Part shown: in pieces, positions 48,313-60,367 of the stretch
Layout: the number at the start of each line of letters is the position of its first letter
Numbering within the stretch: the stretch's first letter is position 1
Assembly: GCA_035236585.1 (NCBI GenBank)
Contig: CP141132.1
Location: 81,954,880 to 82,018,879, forward strand
DNA from: Warburgia ugandensis
Taxonomy: Eukaryota > Streptophyta > Magnoliopsida > Canellales > Canellaceae
Length of the DNA stretch: 64,000 bases
Direction of reading: 5' to 3'
Notes under the pieces: generated by a model
Database searches by the model: none
Told to the model about the DNA's origin: nothing
The model's input: only the letters and a program-made list of their open reading frames with translations
Made by a program: the position numbers and the translations under genes

Positions 48313-51300
48313 CAGGTAGATATTAATACCAACAACAATCATATCATAATATATAATGTGTTCATATACATATTTATATGTATGTACCATATGTACATCT
48401 ACAATCCATGGCCATAATCCACCACCTCTCTTTAAGAGGAATAATATATCAAGGATAATATTTAATCCTTTTTAAATTTTCCATAATAGTCACATAAGAT
48501 ACAAGGAATTACATACAATTTCAAATGCATCTAATTATAATTATTCAAGACATATTTCATATGAAATCTCAAAACAATGCCTCATATTTAAGCACTTTAA
48601 ATCACTATTTCAAAGTAATTCCATGGTTCGAATAGATTAAATTATCAATTCCATAATAAGGAATACCATCATGTATCAAATATTGATCTTAATATGTAAA
48701 CAAGTACGTACTCTTAAAATTCCACCTACCTCTTATGAAGCGTTCTTCAATTCCACTTGCTTTAATCACCCTCTTTTCCACGATCGACCACGTGCTTTAA
48801 TATTATTCAGGTACTTCAATTGAGTTAGAATACATACAATTGCTACAGCAACTAAAAGAACATAGATGTTTTAAGTTAAGCAACTTGCCTTATCTCTTCT
48901 ATTTTAAGCCTTATTGCAATACCATTGGCTTTTATGCTAACAATCGTTAGTGAACCCATCAAAGAACTAATGTCCAAGTAAACTAATATGTGTCTAACCA
49001 TAACAAAGTTCGAAGTGCAGACCCATTGCCAAGACCATTGACAATGAAACTACTGCATAAAACATAATTTCAGGTAGAGTGGTCAGAGTCCAAGTTAATT
49101 TCTTCTTCTAATTTCAGATTTTATACATACAATTCTGGATACTGGAATTTCATGGAACTAGAGAATTTCAAATTTTACACCTACAATTCTGGGGATTACA
49201 ATTCTAAGGAACTCGTGAATTCCAACTTTTACACATACAGTTCTCGGGACTGGAATTCTGTTGAACTCGCAAATTCCAATCATCTTCTCCCTTACCCACT
49301 CGGCCAAAACCCTAGACCTAGATGCATATACACAAATTGAGATCAAAATGAAGATGAGTTTTTGGGAATGGTGGAGATTGGAGGAAGGGTTTGCCTAAGG
49401 GATGCACGCCAATGGGGGGAGAAACGATCTGGGCACCGGTGATTTCGCAGCGGCAAAACCAAAGAGGGGTTTCTGGTCGTGCCAGGGTTGATGGAGATGG
49501 TGTTTACCCCAAGGAAGGTCATTGTGCCCGATGAGAGAAACGAGTCATCGATGCCAGAAAGAGGGTAGCTTGCTGGAGACAACAAAAAACCCCGAGAAGA
49601 GTTTCCATTAGGTAAACTGCAAATGGGGTATTTCACCAGAGCCAAAGGAGAAGGATCCGTCAGTGCCGAAAAAAAATAGGATCTGCCCAGGAAGAGTGTG
49701 CGCACCAGTGAATAGGGCTGGGATGACAGAGGTTTTGGGGTCCAGCCCGCCGGCCACCCTTAGCCTAGTTGAGTCTAATTGATCGAAGGAGTGGTTGATT
49801 AGGAGCTGCGTGGGATTTTTCCTATGCAGTTCAAAATTCAATTTTTTTCTTTTAAATACTTTAAATATTTTCTTAAAAGCAAATTCATAATGATTTTAGC
49901 TTTAATCATTGTTGGTCTTCACACTCAATTACCATTGACTAGATTTTATCTTTTTGGGCTCATATTCAGGTGCAATTACTAATTTGCACGTATTTAATTT
50001 AGTTAAAATATAAAAATTGAGAAAAATACAAAATTTTCATCCAATCTCATATTTTAACAAACTTAATGTCATTGAATTCCTATCGACACGTACAATCCAA
50101 ATTTTATAGTTTCAAGTCCAAATTCCAAGTTCCAAAGGAGTCACCTTTATCGAATTCAATTTTTACACGAAATTCAATTTCTAATTTTATTTCCATTAAA
50201 AATGAAATATCATCTATAGTAAATGGCTCAAAATTTAGGGTTGTTACAGTAGATGGCGCCAATGACCATGGTGGTGCGCCAACTGATGTTTAAGATGATC
50301 AGGCCAAGGGTGAGCATGAAGCTACTGAAAACACGGATGTTTCATCAAAGGCTGATGATGTTCAACAGGAGGTTCCTACTGAGGAGCTAGTAGTTTCATT
50401 GAGACAGAGTTTGAGAGATTGTCAACCCTTCACTTGGTATTCACCAGATGAGTAGTGCTCCTCACTGACAGAAGAAAGCCTAAGAACTACACAGAGGTAG
50501 TTGAGAGTGAAGAGAATGCGAAGTAGATTGCAGCTATGAGGGATAAGATGAAATCCTTACAGGACAACCACACATTTGAGCTGGTAAGATTGCCTAAGGG
50601 CAAACAAGCCTTGAAAAATTGGTGGATTTACAGGGTGAAGTATGAGGGTGACACTTCACGACCACAATACAAACCTAAACTTGTGGTGAAAGGCTTTGGT
50701 CAAAGAAAAGGTGTTGATTTCGAGGAGATATTTTCTCATGTGGTCAAAATATCTTCAATCTGAGTTGTATTGGGTTTGGCCGCAAACCTTGATATGGAGG
50801 TTGAGCAGATGGATGCGAAGATAGCATTCCTCCATGATGACTTCGAGGATGAGATATATATGGACGCAGCTCTTCAAGGAACAGTCAATTAAAGAAGGAG
50901 CTGAACAAAGTCTTTACTATGAAAGACTTAGGACCTACTAGACATATTCTCGGGATTTCTATCATTCGTGATAAGAGGAATAAATAGTTATAGCTGTCTC
51001 AGGAGAAGTACATAGAAAAGGTACATCAATGATTTCACATGGATAAAGCTAAAGCGGTTAGTACACCTTTTGCTACTTACTTTAAGTTTAGTAAGAATCA
51101 AGTTCTCATGAGTAATGCTGAGAAGGAATACGTGCAAGATGTTCCTTATGCTTTAGCTATTAGCAATCTTATGTATGTCATGGTATGCACCAAACTAGAT
51201 ATTGCATATGTAGTTGGTACAGTAAGCCGTTTTACATCAAATCTAGGAAAAGAGAGATTCAAATATGTGATGCTCTCTAGATGGTCAAGGAGAGAGGCGT

Positions 51301-51529
51301 GATTTACTGGTTGAAGATGGACATCATTGGAGAAACAAACGACATAGTCATGATCTCCAGCAAGGAGAGAACGCTACATCCACTTGCACATACACAAATT
51401 TGTCAACAGAAGGAGAAAACTCCTATTGTTGCAATGCATGCGATGGAGAGTGTGAAAAAAATGGTGAAGGAGAAGAGAAAGTGGACTGTCTATGAAAAAA
51501 TAGCTAAAAGAAGCATTATTAAGTCGATG

Positions 51530-51880
51530 CTATAGTACTATAATAGTACTGATATAGTGATCGTTACAGTATAGATACAGTGTTGTAACAGTATATTATA
51601 GGAACTGTAATGATGTTAGCTACAGTTACCTCATGATGATGCTGGCTATAGTATTGCTATAGGACCAAAATGTTGGTGCTACAGAAGACTGAGTTGTAAC
51701 AGTGTGAGTTACAACAGTACGCAAGTTACCACATTTTGAGTTGAAACAGTATGAGTTGCAATAGTGGCAAAGTTGCAGCAGTATGTGTTGCAACAGTGGA
51801 CAAGTTACAATAGTAGACGAGTTGCAACATTGGACAAGTTGCAACAGTGAACAGGTTGCAATATTAGCAATAAAGATGCA
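51530..51880 (+). repeat. Degenerate short-period repeat in the Copia 3' region
   Basis: Recurring 'gttgcaacagt' and 'gttacaacagt' words at irregular 15-20 bp spacing, strongest at 51686-51870; 51530-51680 has related 'tagtact' and 'acagtat' words. Slippage-type expansion of a short word. Confidence 0.75.
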
Positions 51881-51937
51881 CCCCAAGAAATTAATAATGA
51901 TACCCCTGTTCAGAAAAACTGAAAATGGTGAGTTGAC

Positions 51938-52163
51938 GCGGTGAAAAGTGTAATTCCGAGTGGACTATCTTGGTGATAGCTGGTGAGTGATTTGGTAACA
52001 GTTAGGAGTTAACTTGGTGAACAAGTGCAAAAAGTGGACACAATGACTACTACAAGTAGGCTAACTCGAGAACAGCAATTGGACTACTTGGTGAACAATG
52101 ATAGGATGGCTCAGTGAATAGTGATGATATGACTCGGTGAAAAGTGTAATTCCGAGTGGACTC
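51938..52163 (+). repeat. Direct repeat around 'gtaattccgagtggact'
   Basis: The 26-bp block 'gtgaaaagtg' plus 'taattccgagtggact' occurs identically at about 51942-51967 and 52138-52163. Related 'actcggtgaa' and 'acttggtgaac' words lie between. Confidence 0.85.
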
Positions 52164-52192
52164 GATGCATAGACCTTTTAACCAGTGGATGT

Positions 52193-55100
52193 GTGACGAT
52201 CCGGTTTTTCACATGCATTTTTAAATGCAATAACTAATTCCTAGAGCGGGATCGATCCCTATTTGAAAACACTTTTAGAAAAACAATGTAATGCAGCAGA
52301 AAAATCTTTTGTTTTAAATTCATTTTTGAAAACCCCGAGTGTCATTTGCCTTCAAGATGAATAAGGAAATTTTGGAAATAAAGAAAAATCGTAAATGTCT
52401 TCCCAGGTCTATCCAGTCACAATGCATAGTCCAACTATATTAACTACAGATACATGTCCAAAGGTTGAATTATATACTTACATTTATACGTGTCTTCTCC
52501 TCATTTACTTGATCGTAGCACTGACATTTTCTTATGCTTCTTCTAATTCTTTTGGAGTTAATCTGTAAAAATAATATATTTGGGTGAGTAGTTCTCATAC
52601 CCAATAGGTGATATGATACTACTATTTTAAAACTGGGTAGGCAACATGCACAATTCAAAGAGCTTTTTCATGTAAAACATCAGTGATTCCATCTTGTGCA
52701 AACATGCATATTTATGCATAAACATAAGCTCATTGATGCAATTTTAATCATAGAATCCTTTACCAAAATTTAGTATTCAACGATATAGACATGACTAACA
52801 TCATAAAGTAAAAATTAATAGTATCCATGTAAGAATTAATAGTATCCATGTAAGAAGATCTCAGCAACACATCAAACCAACGAGTAAAATATAATAATCA
52901 TGAAACTTTTAAAATAGTCATCATTCAAGCAGATGCTGGCATTACTACAAGTATCATGCACATGGTCTTTTAGTTTTGTTCCCACTGCAGGCTGCCTCAT
53001 TTGGCGATTTGCCCACTTAGAACTCAAGCTGATGGGTCAATAACCATATCAAACCGACTGGTCACGAGTACTTGTTTAAGACCATCTCAATACTATATGC
53101 ATATTAATACAACCGAAATCATAGGGCCAACTATGCTCACGACTAGAACACCTCTGAATCGTGTGTTTCCGGTATCTAGAGACCTGTCCACCATAGCCTC
53201 CACGACAACTATGGATATGTCCCCGAAAGAGTGCCATAACACCTCCCGTGGTTGTCCCTATTTACCACAGCAGTTAGGGAAGGGACAATGCCGTTTTTGG
53301 CAGCGATACCATCCACCCCTTGTGGTAGTAGAAGTCGGGAGGCCAACCCCATACATAACAACCTCTTAGCATAATGCCCACTAAGCTCAATAGCCCAAAG
53401 AGCATATATAGATAAATCCAAATCTCAATCATCGAAATCATGCAATTTATGCATTTATTTTCAACCATGCAAGCAGTGCATAAAATCAATTCATGCTACT
53501 ATCGCAGTCAAAGCTATAAAACATGAAGACAATTCTGCATATTCGTATCAGAACAGCATATCTCAAAAGCATGCTAAAAATGGCAATAAAGGCAAGTCAG
53601 AGTTTAAGATGCATTTCATACTTGTATAATAACAGCTTGTCTCAAAACACATACTAAATACGGCAATAGAAGCAGGTAAATCATTTAGAATTTGGGATGC
53701 ATTTGAAAACTGAGTAGTATTAGACTACCTACCTCGATGTTCTTTGAATTGCATCCTTTATTACGCGACCCTGAGTTACCTTTGTGAAATCCTGAATATC
53801 AATTAATAACAAGGATTCAAGTATTATTTTCCAACCCTTATGGATCATTACTTAGACAGCTAGATCTACTTTTTAGAATCTATAGGTCCTTACTTAGCGC
53901 ACTTTCAGGCTAGATCTCACGTATAGATCTAATGTTTAATGGTTAGATCTTTTATTCAAGGGCTGATATATGTACTTTGGGGTTAATCCTAAGCTATTAA
54001 CCTCCTAACATCTTTAATGGATCAATTCATGAGATCTGATCCTAAATTTTATAGTCTCATTAGGTCCGCGTCGTCATTATGAACGCAATGGTTCTTTCGT
54101 ATTGTCAATCAGACTTATATAGATTTTTTAATTGCGTTTTTAATGTTGCGCATCAACGAACAAACCAGAATTGTCTGCGTAGGGCCCAGGCGTCACGGTT
54201 CCCATGATGCGTGCGCATCCCGATCGAACTAAGACCACGTTAGCACAGTGCGCAAGCCCGAGCGGCATGCCAGGGCACGCATCCTGAACAGTTTCACGCG
54301 GATGCGTCTCTAGCACTTACGCGGCACTTCTCAACTCCCAGGGCACTTGTGCGTCTCGGTCGAACCTGGGACCGTGCCTGCACGGTCGCACGCCCGAAGC
54401 CCGTCCCAAGGACCCTGTCCCAAGCACGCGTTACGCGCAACATCCCTAGGACGCTTCTAGTTCGAGGGTTCTAAAACAAACCCTCTTCCGGTGATTGCTA
54501 GCTAGAACCCACCAGATATGGCATGGATCTGGGTCGGAAAAGAGGGGAAAAACCAAGGGGAGAGAGAGAGAAGAGAAAAGAGGGAAGACGAGGAGGGTAC
54601 CTGGGTGTGGAAGAGGTGGGGATTTCCACATTTTCTCTAGGTTGCCCAAGCCCTATACGCTGGAAAACACGTTAAGGAAAAACCACCCAGTTTTCCTTTG
54701 AAACCAGAGGAAAAATGGGGGGAAAAGGAGAGAGAAGAATGGCCGGCCCAAAGGAAGGACCTGGGCTAGTGCTGGAAATCACAGAGGAGGGGTTTTTCGA
54801 TAATAATAATAAATAAATAAAGAAACTTGTCGGAACCCTAGGTTGTAGCAGCCGGAGAAGATGGGGAAAAGAGGTGATCGGATGAAGAGGGAGAAGGGCT
54901 TTTTAAAGCCCGTGAAGGCGGTGCTGCCCAATGGCGGTGCCGCCATTTCTTCCGGTGACACCTTGCAAAGGCAGTGCTGGAAGTCAGTGAGAGTTATGGG
55001 ACAACCAGGGGCGTCGTTATCAAAATGACCCCCTGCGTTTTCAAGCCTTTTTCTTTTACAGTCAAATTACAGATATGCCCTCCATCTTTCAACACTTATA

Positions 55101-55346
55101 ACTTCTTCATACAAACTCCGTTTCTAGTGTTCTTTGAGGCATTGGATTCCATTTCGAGTGTAGAATCTAATGATACTAATTTTTCTCACAAATTCCTTAG
55201 TTTTATATTTTAATTAAAATAAAATATCCAGCCACCTATTAAGGTGATTTAAGCATATTTAATTCTCAAAATAAACAAACCAAACATCATGATTGATCAT
55301 GGTTGTAAAAGTGATATAATAAGATTGAAAATTTTGAGTCAGTACA
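52193..55346 (+). mobile_element. Solo long LTR-like insertion no. 2 (probably Gypsy-type fossil)
   Basis: 3154 bp between perfect GGATG duplications (52188-52192 and 55347-55351). Starts TGTGACGATCCGG and ends GAGTCAGTACA. No gag-pol motifs. Distinct in sequence from insertion no. 1 but of nearly the same length. It shares block order with the LTR-like region at about 34-37 kb. A GC-rich domain at about 54150-54460 is rich in CG dinucleotides, unlike its surroundings. Confidence 0.75.
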
Positions 55347-55703
55347 GGATGTGACCACTTCGAGTGATATTTATAAGTAGCTAACGAGGACAGGTGTAGG
55401 GAACTGACAGGCTTCTAGGTGGCAGGTTTCTAGGCAGACAAGCTTCTAGATGCTTATAATACACTCAATGATTGATTAGCACTTAGACTCGATAGAGAGT
55501 ATTAAGTAGGGGGAGCAGCAACCCTATCAAGGAAAAGTCGCAGATACATAGAAACGGTTGATGGAGCCCTGGAAAGCGCAAACAACTATTGGAGAGTGAG
55601 CTAGACTGAAGCTATGTATAAAAATAAATAAATAAGTGAGGGAGCTAAACATTGTAGCAATGTCTTTTAGTGCATTCTCCTCCCATGGGCATAGAGGGGA
55701 GAT

Positions 55704-56062
55704 TGTTGGGATGGACCCACATAAGGTTCATGCCCATGTGAGATAGTAGCCAACATCTAGAAGGTCAACACCACACTGACTTGAGAAGTTCAAAAATGAC
55801 AGCCGATGGTGCCCTTAAAGATTACTGTAACAGCCATCGGTTTTGACAATCTTACACCTGTAACTCCTATAAATAGGAGATATAGATTTGATAGAGATGA
55901 GAGAGTTACAAATAGTGTAATCTGATCATAATAGTGCTTCCTCTCCCGTGGATGTAAGCCGTTTGGGCAAACCACGCAAAATTATCTCTCTTGTGTGATG
56001 TGGTGTGTTCTCTCCTAAATCATAGATCCTGGACATCAGATCATGGTGGATCTGGCACATCA
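55704..56062 (+). repeat. 3' LTR of the nested Copia fossil
   Basis: Starts TGTTGGGATGG and ends GGCACA. Partner of 45732-46069, with one extra stretch of about 20 bp. Confidence 0.92.
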
Positions 56063-56204
56063 TCACCAACTTTTACACTCTTGACTTTCATTTCTCACCT
56101 CCCATGATCATAAAAAATGGAAAGTCTTCCGGCCCTCATCCTAAAAAGAATCCAAAGGTGGAACGACCAAGGAAGTAACATAAAAAGAATACTGCTAGGA
56201 GCAG
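56063..56204. other. Right flank of the nested Copia, resembling the ~1.3-kb repeat
   Basis: 'tcaccaacttttacactctt' plus 'gactttcattt' matches the unit-start anchor at 43703, which suggests the Copia element landed in a further copy of that repeat. Confidence 0.5.
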
Positions 56205-56420
56205 TCGGCCTTTCTTTTTTTCTGAATGTTGAGTCTTGTATTAATCCAAGGTAATAAAATACAAAGAGAGTGAGGATCAAGCTGATCATCTCCCAGCCGC
56301 TGTACATCATCGTTTAAAACTAACAAACCAAACCAGAAATCCAACATGGCTCCCTTCAATGAAATACAGAGTGATAACAGAAGCCAAAAAAGGACAAGGG
56401 GCAGCAGTCCAGAGAGAGAG
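56205..56420 (-). mobile_element. L1-type LINE 3'-end remnant
   Basis: The minus strand contains 'gctgggagatgatcagcttg', then 'ctttgtattttattacctt' and 'ggattaatacaagactcaac' leading into a short A/G-rich tail, a layout typical of plant L1 3' UTRs. No domain or duplication identified. Confidence 0.45.
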
Positions 56421-58440
56421 AGAGACTTGGTACGAGAGCTCTCTCATCCATTATAGTGGTCGGATCATGGATCTACCTTCAAATTCTTTGATAAAATGGA
56501 TTGCTCATAATTTCATTGAAATCCATATTTTCTGAACCGTATTAGCTTTCGTTTTTACAAAACATCCATAGATTTTTATTGCTTCAAATCCTCAGTACAA
56601 GACCCTTCGGTGAGAGATGAGGAGAGAGAGGGTGTCCATCAAATAAATTTCTATTTTAGTTCTCTACTTATTATTAATTCCACCATTCGTAGTTAAATGC
56701 ATTAAATTTGTAACTGAGACAATCGTAATGAGAAGGCCAAACTGCTCATAATTAATAAAGCATCAGAATCAGGAAGAGGTCCAATAGACATAACCGACTG
56801 CTAAATTCCCCAAATATCAGGAAACATTTCGGCTAGAAAAAATAAAAGCAATTACATTCTTAACAATGAAATTCTTCCAATGTAGTTATCTACTTTCCAG
56901 CCTCCGAAATAAGTAGTCTCGTGCCTTGTATTTGGCCTCCCTCTCTTGCAAGTTGATCCCCGAGTGTTGGCAGTTAGGCTTTTGTTTCTTGTCATTCAAA
57001 TTTCTTTGATCAACTAGTTGATGATTTTACAAATTTCACAGAAGAACATCTTCTTAGAAGTGTTGAACAGCCTTAATCTTAGCCTGGAAGAGCACCCCAT
57101 CTGGCCCAGTTTCATCTTTCTTCCGTGCCTTGCGTATCTTGTTCCTCGTCAAACTTCAATTCACGGTGGGGTTTTGCAGTCTTCAAATCATTTCATGGAC
57201 ATTCAATTTCTCGATCCCACCTTAGACCAATGATGCCTAAAACCCACTATCATTTAAGAAAAAATTTATAGAAGGGCCCAAATTTTAAGGAGATTTAAGG
57301 CCCTTAACCACAAGGCTTCGTACCCAACTAACAAGTTCCAAATATGTAGATCAAAAACTAAAATCAGAGATTAAGCCACTTGACGTCCACTATCATCAAG
57401 TTAGGATTACGCTCACATTCGGTCTGCACTCTAGGGCTTGAATCATCCTACAAGATCCTTAGATCATGAGCCATCCAAAATATTCTCCATCTTTTCTTTT
57501 TTTTATTTTTTTTAGGTATAAGTGAGAATTATAAAGCAAATAACTCAGACACACTCGTAATCTAATCCAGGGACAAGAAAAATCAATGACTCGAACCTGC
57601 ACCCGAACTTATTCAGGACTTCTCTCTTTCTTGATTACTTGTTTAGCAATTAATGTAACGATTTGTTACTCGCATATGGGGAGCTAGATCATTTTAAAAT
57701 TCAATACGTAACCGACAAATACCACCCGTCGGATTTGACAAACAAATCCCGAGGAACACTCAAATAATTAAAGCACATCTGATCCATCTTTATCAAACAG
57801 ATCAATTTTCTCGAATTATTTGTCGATGATCAGTCCTTTTCAGATAATGCATTGATATATTTGATCTGTTCTTATTTCGTTTAAACTTGGGTTTAATTTT
57901 AATACCTCTCGTTTCACAGGCTCTTGTTCAAGTAAAACATATAACAATTGCTTTATCCTACTTAAATGGATTATAAATTGTGCTTGCTGATTATACACAG
58001 CCTCACTGCTATATATGACAGTCGTTGGTCCAATAACTTGGTAAGCCATAGCAAAATCCTGCGGTGTTTATCAATCCATATGTCTAGAGGAAGAATCATG
58101 CTCGCGACTACCATCCATCACGTGTTTCATGATCATAGTCGTAAAAATGTCAAGATTAGAATACTTAACAGCTAGAACAAAATAAGAGTTTAGTATGGCC
58201 CTTCCCCTTTCATGCATATTCACGTGAAGTCCAAATTTTAGTACAATGTGGGACCCAGTCTGGATGCCATATCATATGATCGTCCCATGCATAAGATCAA
58301 CAGAACATACAAGCACTATGGCTGGTAGGTTTGTCTTACTAAATTCCGGAATTACACCTTGATCAAGGTGTTAAAATCACTTGATGTACTGATACCAGCA
58401 TCATATAATACGGATGACGGTCGGTCATCCACCACATCAA
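56421..58440. other. Intergenic DNA upstream of the BURP gene
   Basis: No second gene recognised. A ~100-bp stretch at about 57830-57930 resembles 60700-60830 on the other side of the gene ('ttgatat.tttctgat...gttcttattt.gttt.aactt'). Confidence 0.5.
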
Positions 58441-58455
58441 GGACACGATGAGTTA

Positions 58456-58504
58456 CATGTGGCACAAGTGGATCCTGGTCTATGCATCCTCAGGACCCCA
58501 CATG
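58456..58504 (+). promoter_or_regulatory. Two CACATG (MYC-type) boxes upstream of the BURP gene
   Basis: CATGTG at 58456-58461 (CACATG on the minus strand) and CACATG at 58499-58504, about 170 and 130 bp before the start codon. CACATG is the MYC2 site described for the Arabidopsis RD22 promoter. A six-base motif occurs often by chance, so the functional claim is inference. Confidence 0.4.
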
Positions 58505-58563
58505 AAAATGGCTTTTAAATTGATTAAAGGGTCCTAGTTGGTGGTTCCATTCTGCACTGCCAT

Positions 58564-58570
58564 TATAAAT
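58564..58570 (+). promoter_or_regulatory. TATA box of the BURP gene
   Basis: TATAAAT 59 bp upstream of the start codon, predicting a short leader of about 30 bases. Confidence 0.65.
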
Positions 58571-58628
58571 CCAGACCCACTTCCTTCATTACTGTAAATC
58601 ACTTTAACCCTATTTGCTCCTCACCTTC

Positions 58629-60082
58629 ATGGATCATTATCTGCCTCCTTTCTCCCTTCTTCTTCTTGTGGTAAGCTTTATTCACTTCATTTATACAGCA
58701 AGTCAGCTTCTTTTAGCTAAGTCCTGTTAACTTCATGTTATAAACTTTGTGACGATTGATTATCTTCTTCGCAGCTTGCTGCCCTTGTAGCAGCCAGCCA
58801 TGGAGCTTCGCCTTCAGAAGAATATTGGCACCAGGTGCTGCCTAAAACTCCCATGCCAAGAGCCATCGCCGATTCCTTGCCCGTAGGTAATCATCGATCT
58901 TTGGCATCAGCACTAAAACTACATGTAGGGTCTGGATGGTTAAGCATGCAAATGGTTCATCTTGTTGGGCATATAGCTTAGAATCAATACTCCATGTAGA
59001 GTCAGTTTAAAAGAACTATGCATGGAATGTCATACTAATTGCGTGCTAATTGGCTTTTGTTATCTATCTTTGGCTTTGATGATTTGGTAGATGACAAGAT
59101 GGGAGGGGTCTCCGTGGATGTAGGGAGCGGTGGCGTTCACGTCGGCGTTGATGTCAGAAATGGTAGTCATAAAGCTGGAACCACAGTAGATGTAGGTAAC
59201 AGTGGCGTTCATGTACATGCTGGAGAGGGGCAGCCTAACAGTGGAACCACCATTGGTGTGGGACGTAAATATGCAAGAGAGAGGACTGGACGTAGAGCTA
59301 ATGGGGGCGGGCACGGGATCGCCGTAAACGCCGGTAGGCCTCAGAAAAAACCAGTTTCCGTCCGAGTGAACCCACAAAGAAACCAGTTTCGTTATAACTA
59401 TGCTGCATCTGAAGATCAGCTCCACGATGACCGGAAGGTTGCAATCTTTTTCCTTGAGAAGGACCTGCATTCCGGTGCCAAAATGAATCTACAGTTCACC
59501 AAGACTACACCTGGATCAACCTTCCTTCCGCGATCCGTCGCCGATAAAACACCACTCTCATCCAGCAAATTGCCCGATATCCTTAATCAACACTCGATCA
59601 AACCTGGATCACCGGAAGCCAAAACCATCAAGGATACACTCGACATTTGCACGACCCCAGCATCTAATGGCGAGAACAAGTACTGTGCCACTTCAATGGA
59701 ATCAATGGTCGATTTCACCACGTCAAAACTCGGATCTAATGTCCTGATCCTAACTACCGAAGTGCCCAGGGGAAGTCCCAGGCAAGAATACACCATTGGA
59801 TCAGGGTTGCAAAAAATGGCTAGTCCAAAATCAGTGGCATGCCACAGTGAATCCTATATGTACGCCGTCTACTACTGCCACGAGACGCCTGCAACTATCG
59901 CGTACGCAGTTCCACTGGTTGGGAAGGACGGGACCCATGTCAAGGCAGTGGCAGTTTGCCACAAGGACACTTCAGCATGGAACCCTAAGCACCTTGCATT
60001 CCAATTACTCAAGGTGAAGCCTGGGACTGTTCCTGTCTGCCATTTCCTTCCTCAAGATCACATGGTTTGGGTACAGAAGTAA
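58629..60082 (+). CDS. RD22: BURP-domain protein, RD22-like, 3 exons
   Basis: Exons 58629-58670, 58775-58886 and 59091-60082 are bounded by GT-AG and encode 381 residues. Signal peptide about 1-24 (hydrophobic 'LLLLVLAALVA'), then 'YWHQVLPKTPMPRAI', typical of the family. Gly/Val-rich repeats at 56-110 resemble the TXV repeats of the RD22 subgroup ('TTVDVGNSGVHVHAG', 'TTIGVGRK'). BURP domain about 170-381 with FFLEKDL, two cysteines (238 and 250) and the signature CH-X10-CH-X25-CH-X25-CH at 302, 314, 341 and 368. RD22-like proteins are secreted to the cell wall, and several are induced by drought, salt or abscisic acid (family knowledge). The first ATG after the TATA box is used; an in-frame ATG at 59039 lies in intron 2 and would lose the signal peptide. 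Intact. Confidence 0.95.
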
Positions 60083-60367
60083 GAAGAAGTGGTGGATCTT
60101 GCGTCCTCTCTTGACTTGCATATTTTGTCTTTCTTTCTACTATTTATGTATGTTTCTGACTACTACTTCTTTGTGAAATGGTTTATATGTTGATCTATAA
60201 CGTTTTATGTAAATGATGTCGTCAGGATTTCTATAAGACTACTGTAGTTTATCTTGAATAATCACAACCCTCTATTTTAGGGGATTTAAAGGCATGGATG
60301 TGTATTTGGATTACTAATTTAATCTTGTCAAGCCATCAAGTTATGCTCGCCACCCTGTTAGAGTGTT
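60083..60367. other. BURP gene 3' region
   Basis: Probable 3' UTR in the first 150-200 bp; no canonical AATAAA was picked out. Confidence 0.45.

Larger units (their letters stand above)
47076..50248 (+). mobile_element. Solo long LTR-like insertion no. 1 (probably Gypsy-type fossil)
   Basis: 3173 bp between GTAGA duplications (47071-47075 and 50249-50253). It starts CGTGACGACGCGGG, one base from the TGTGACGA opening of many plant Gypsy LTRs, and ends GGGTTGTTACA. Copia coding similarity stops at the left edge and resumes at the right. No gag-pol motifs inside. It carries a 44-bp minisatellite and an (AAT)n run. A solo LTR from unequal recombination is the simplest reading; a non-autonomous element is possible. 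Confidence 0.75.
45732..56062 (+). mobile_element. Ty1/Copia retrotransposon (TNT1-94-like), fossil with two nested insertions
   Basis: LTRs at 45732-46069 and 55704-56062, a primer-binding-site-like TATTAGAGC just after the 5' LTR, and a polypurine tract (55692-55702) directly before the 3' LTR. Flanking pentamers TCACA and TCACC match at 4 of 5. Interior parts seen: pre-integrase ('LWHKRLNHMS', about 46205), integrase (about 46390-46740) and its C-terminal part to about 47070, and reverse transcriptase fragments about 50500-51290 ('LVVKGFGQRKGVDFEEIFS', 'MDKAKAVSTPFATYF'). Gag and RNase H were not recognised. The total is 10.3 kb because two ~3.15-kb elements sit inside; without them about 4 kb. 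Many breaks; dead. LTRs differ at roughly an eighth of sites by eye. Confidence 0.9.

Noticed and set aside
49343-49705. 120-codon minus-strand frame
   Set aside because: Lies inside the long LTR-like insertion, has no domain resemblance, and the GC-richer LTR text readily produces open frames.
53001-53369. 122-codon plus-strand frame
   Set aside because: Lies inside LTR-like insertion no. 2 and has no protein family signature.
59060-59470. 136-codon minus-strand frame
   Set aside because: Shadow of the BURP exon 3 coding strand.
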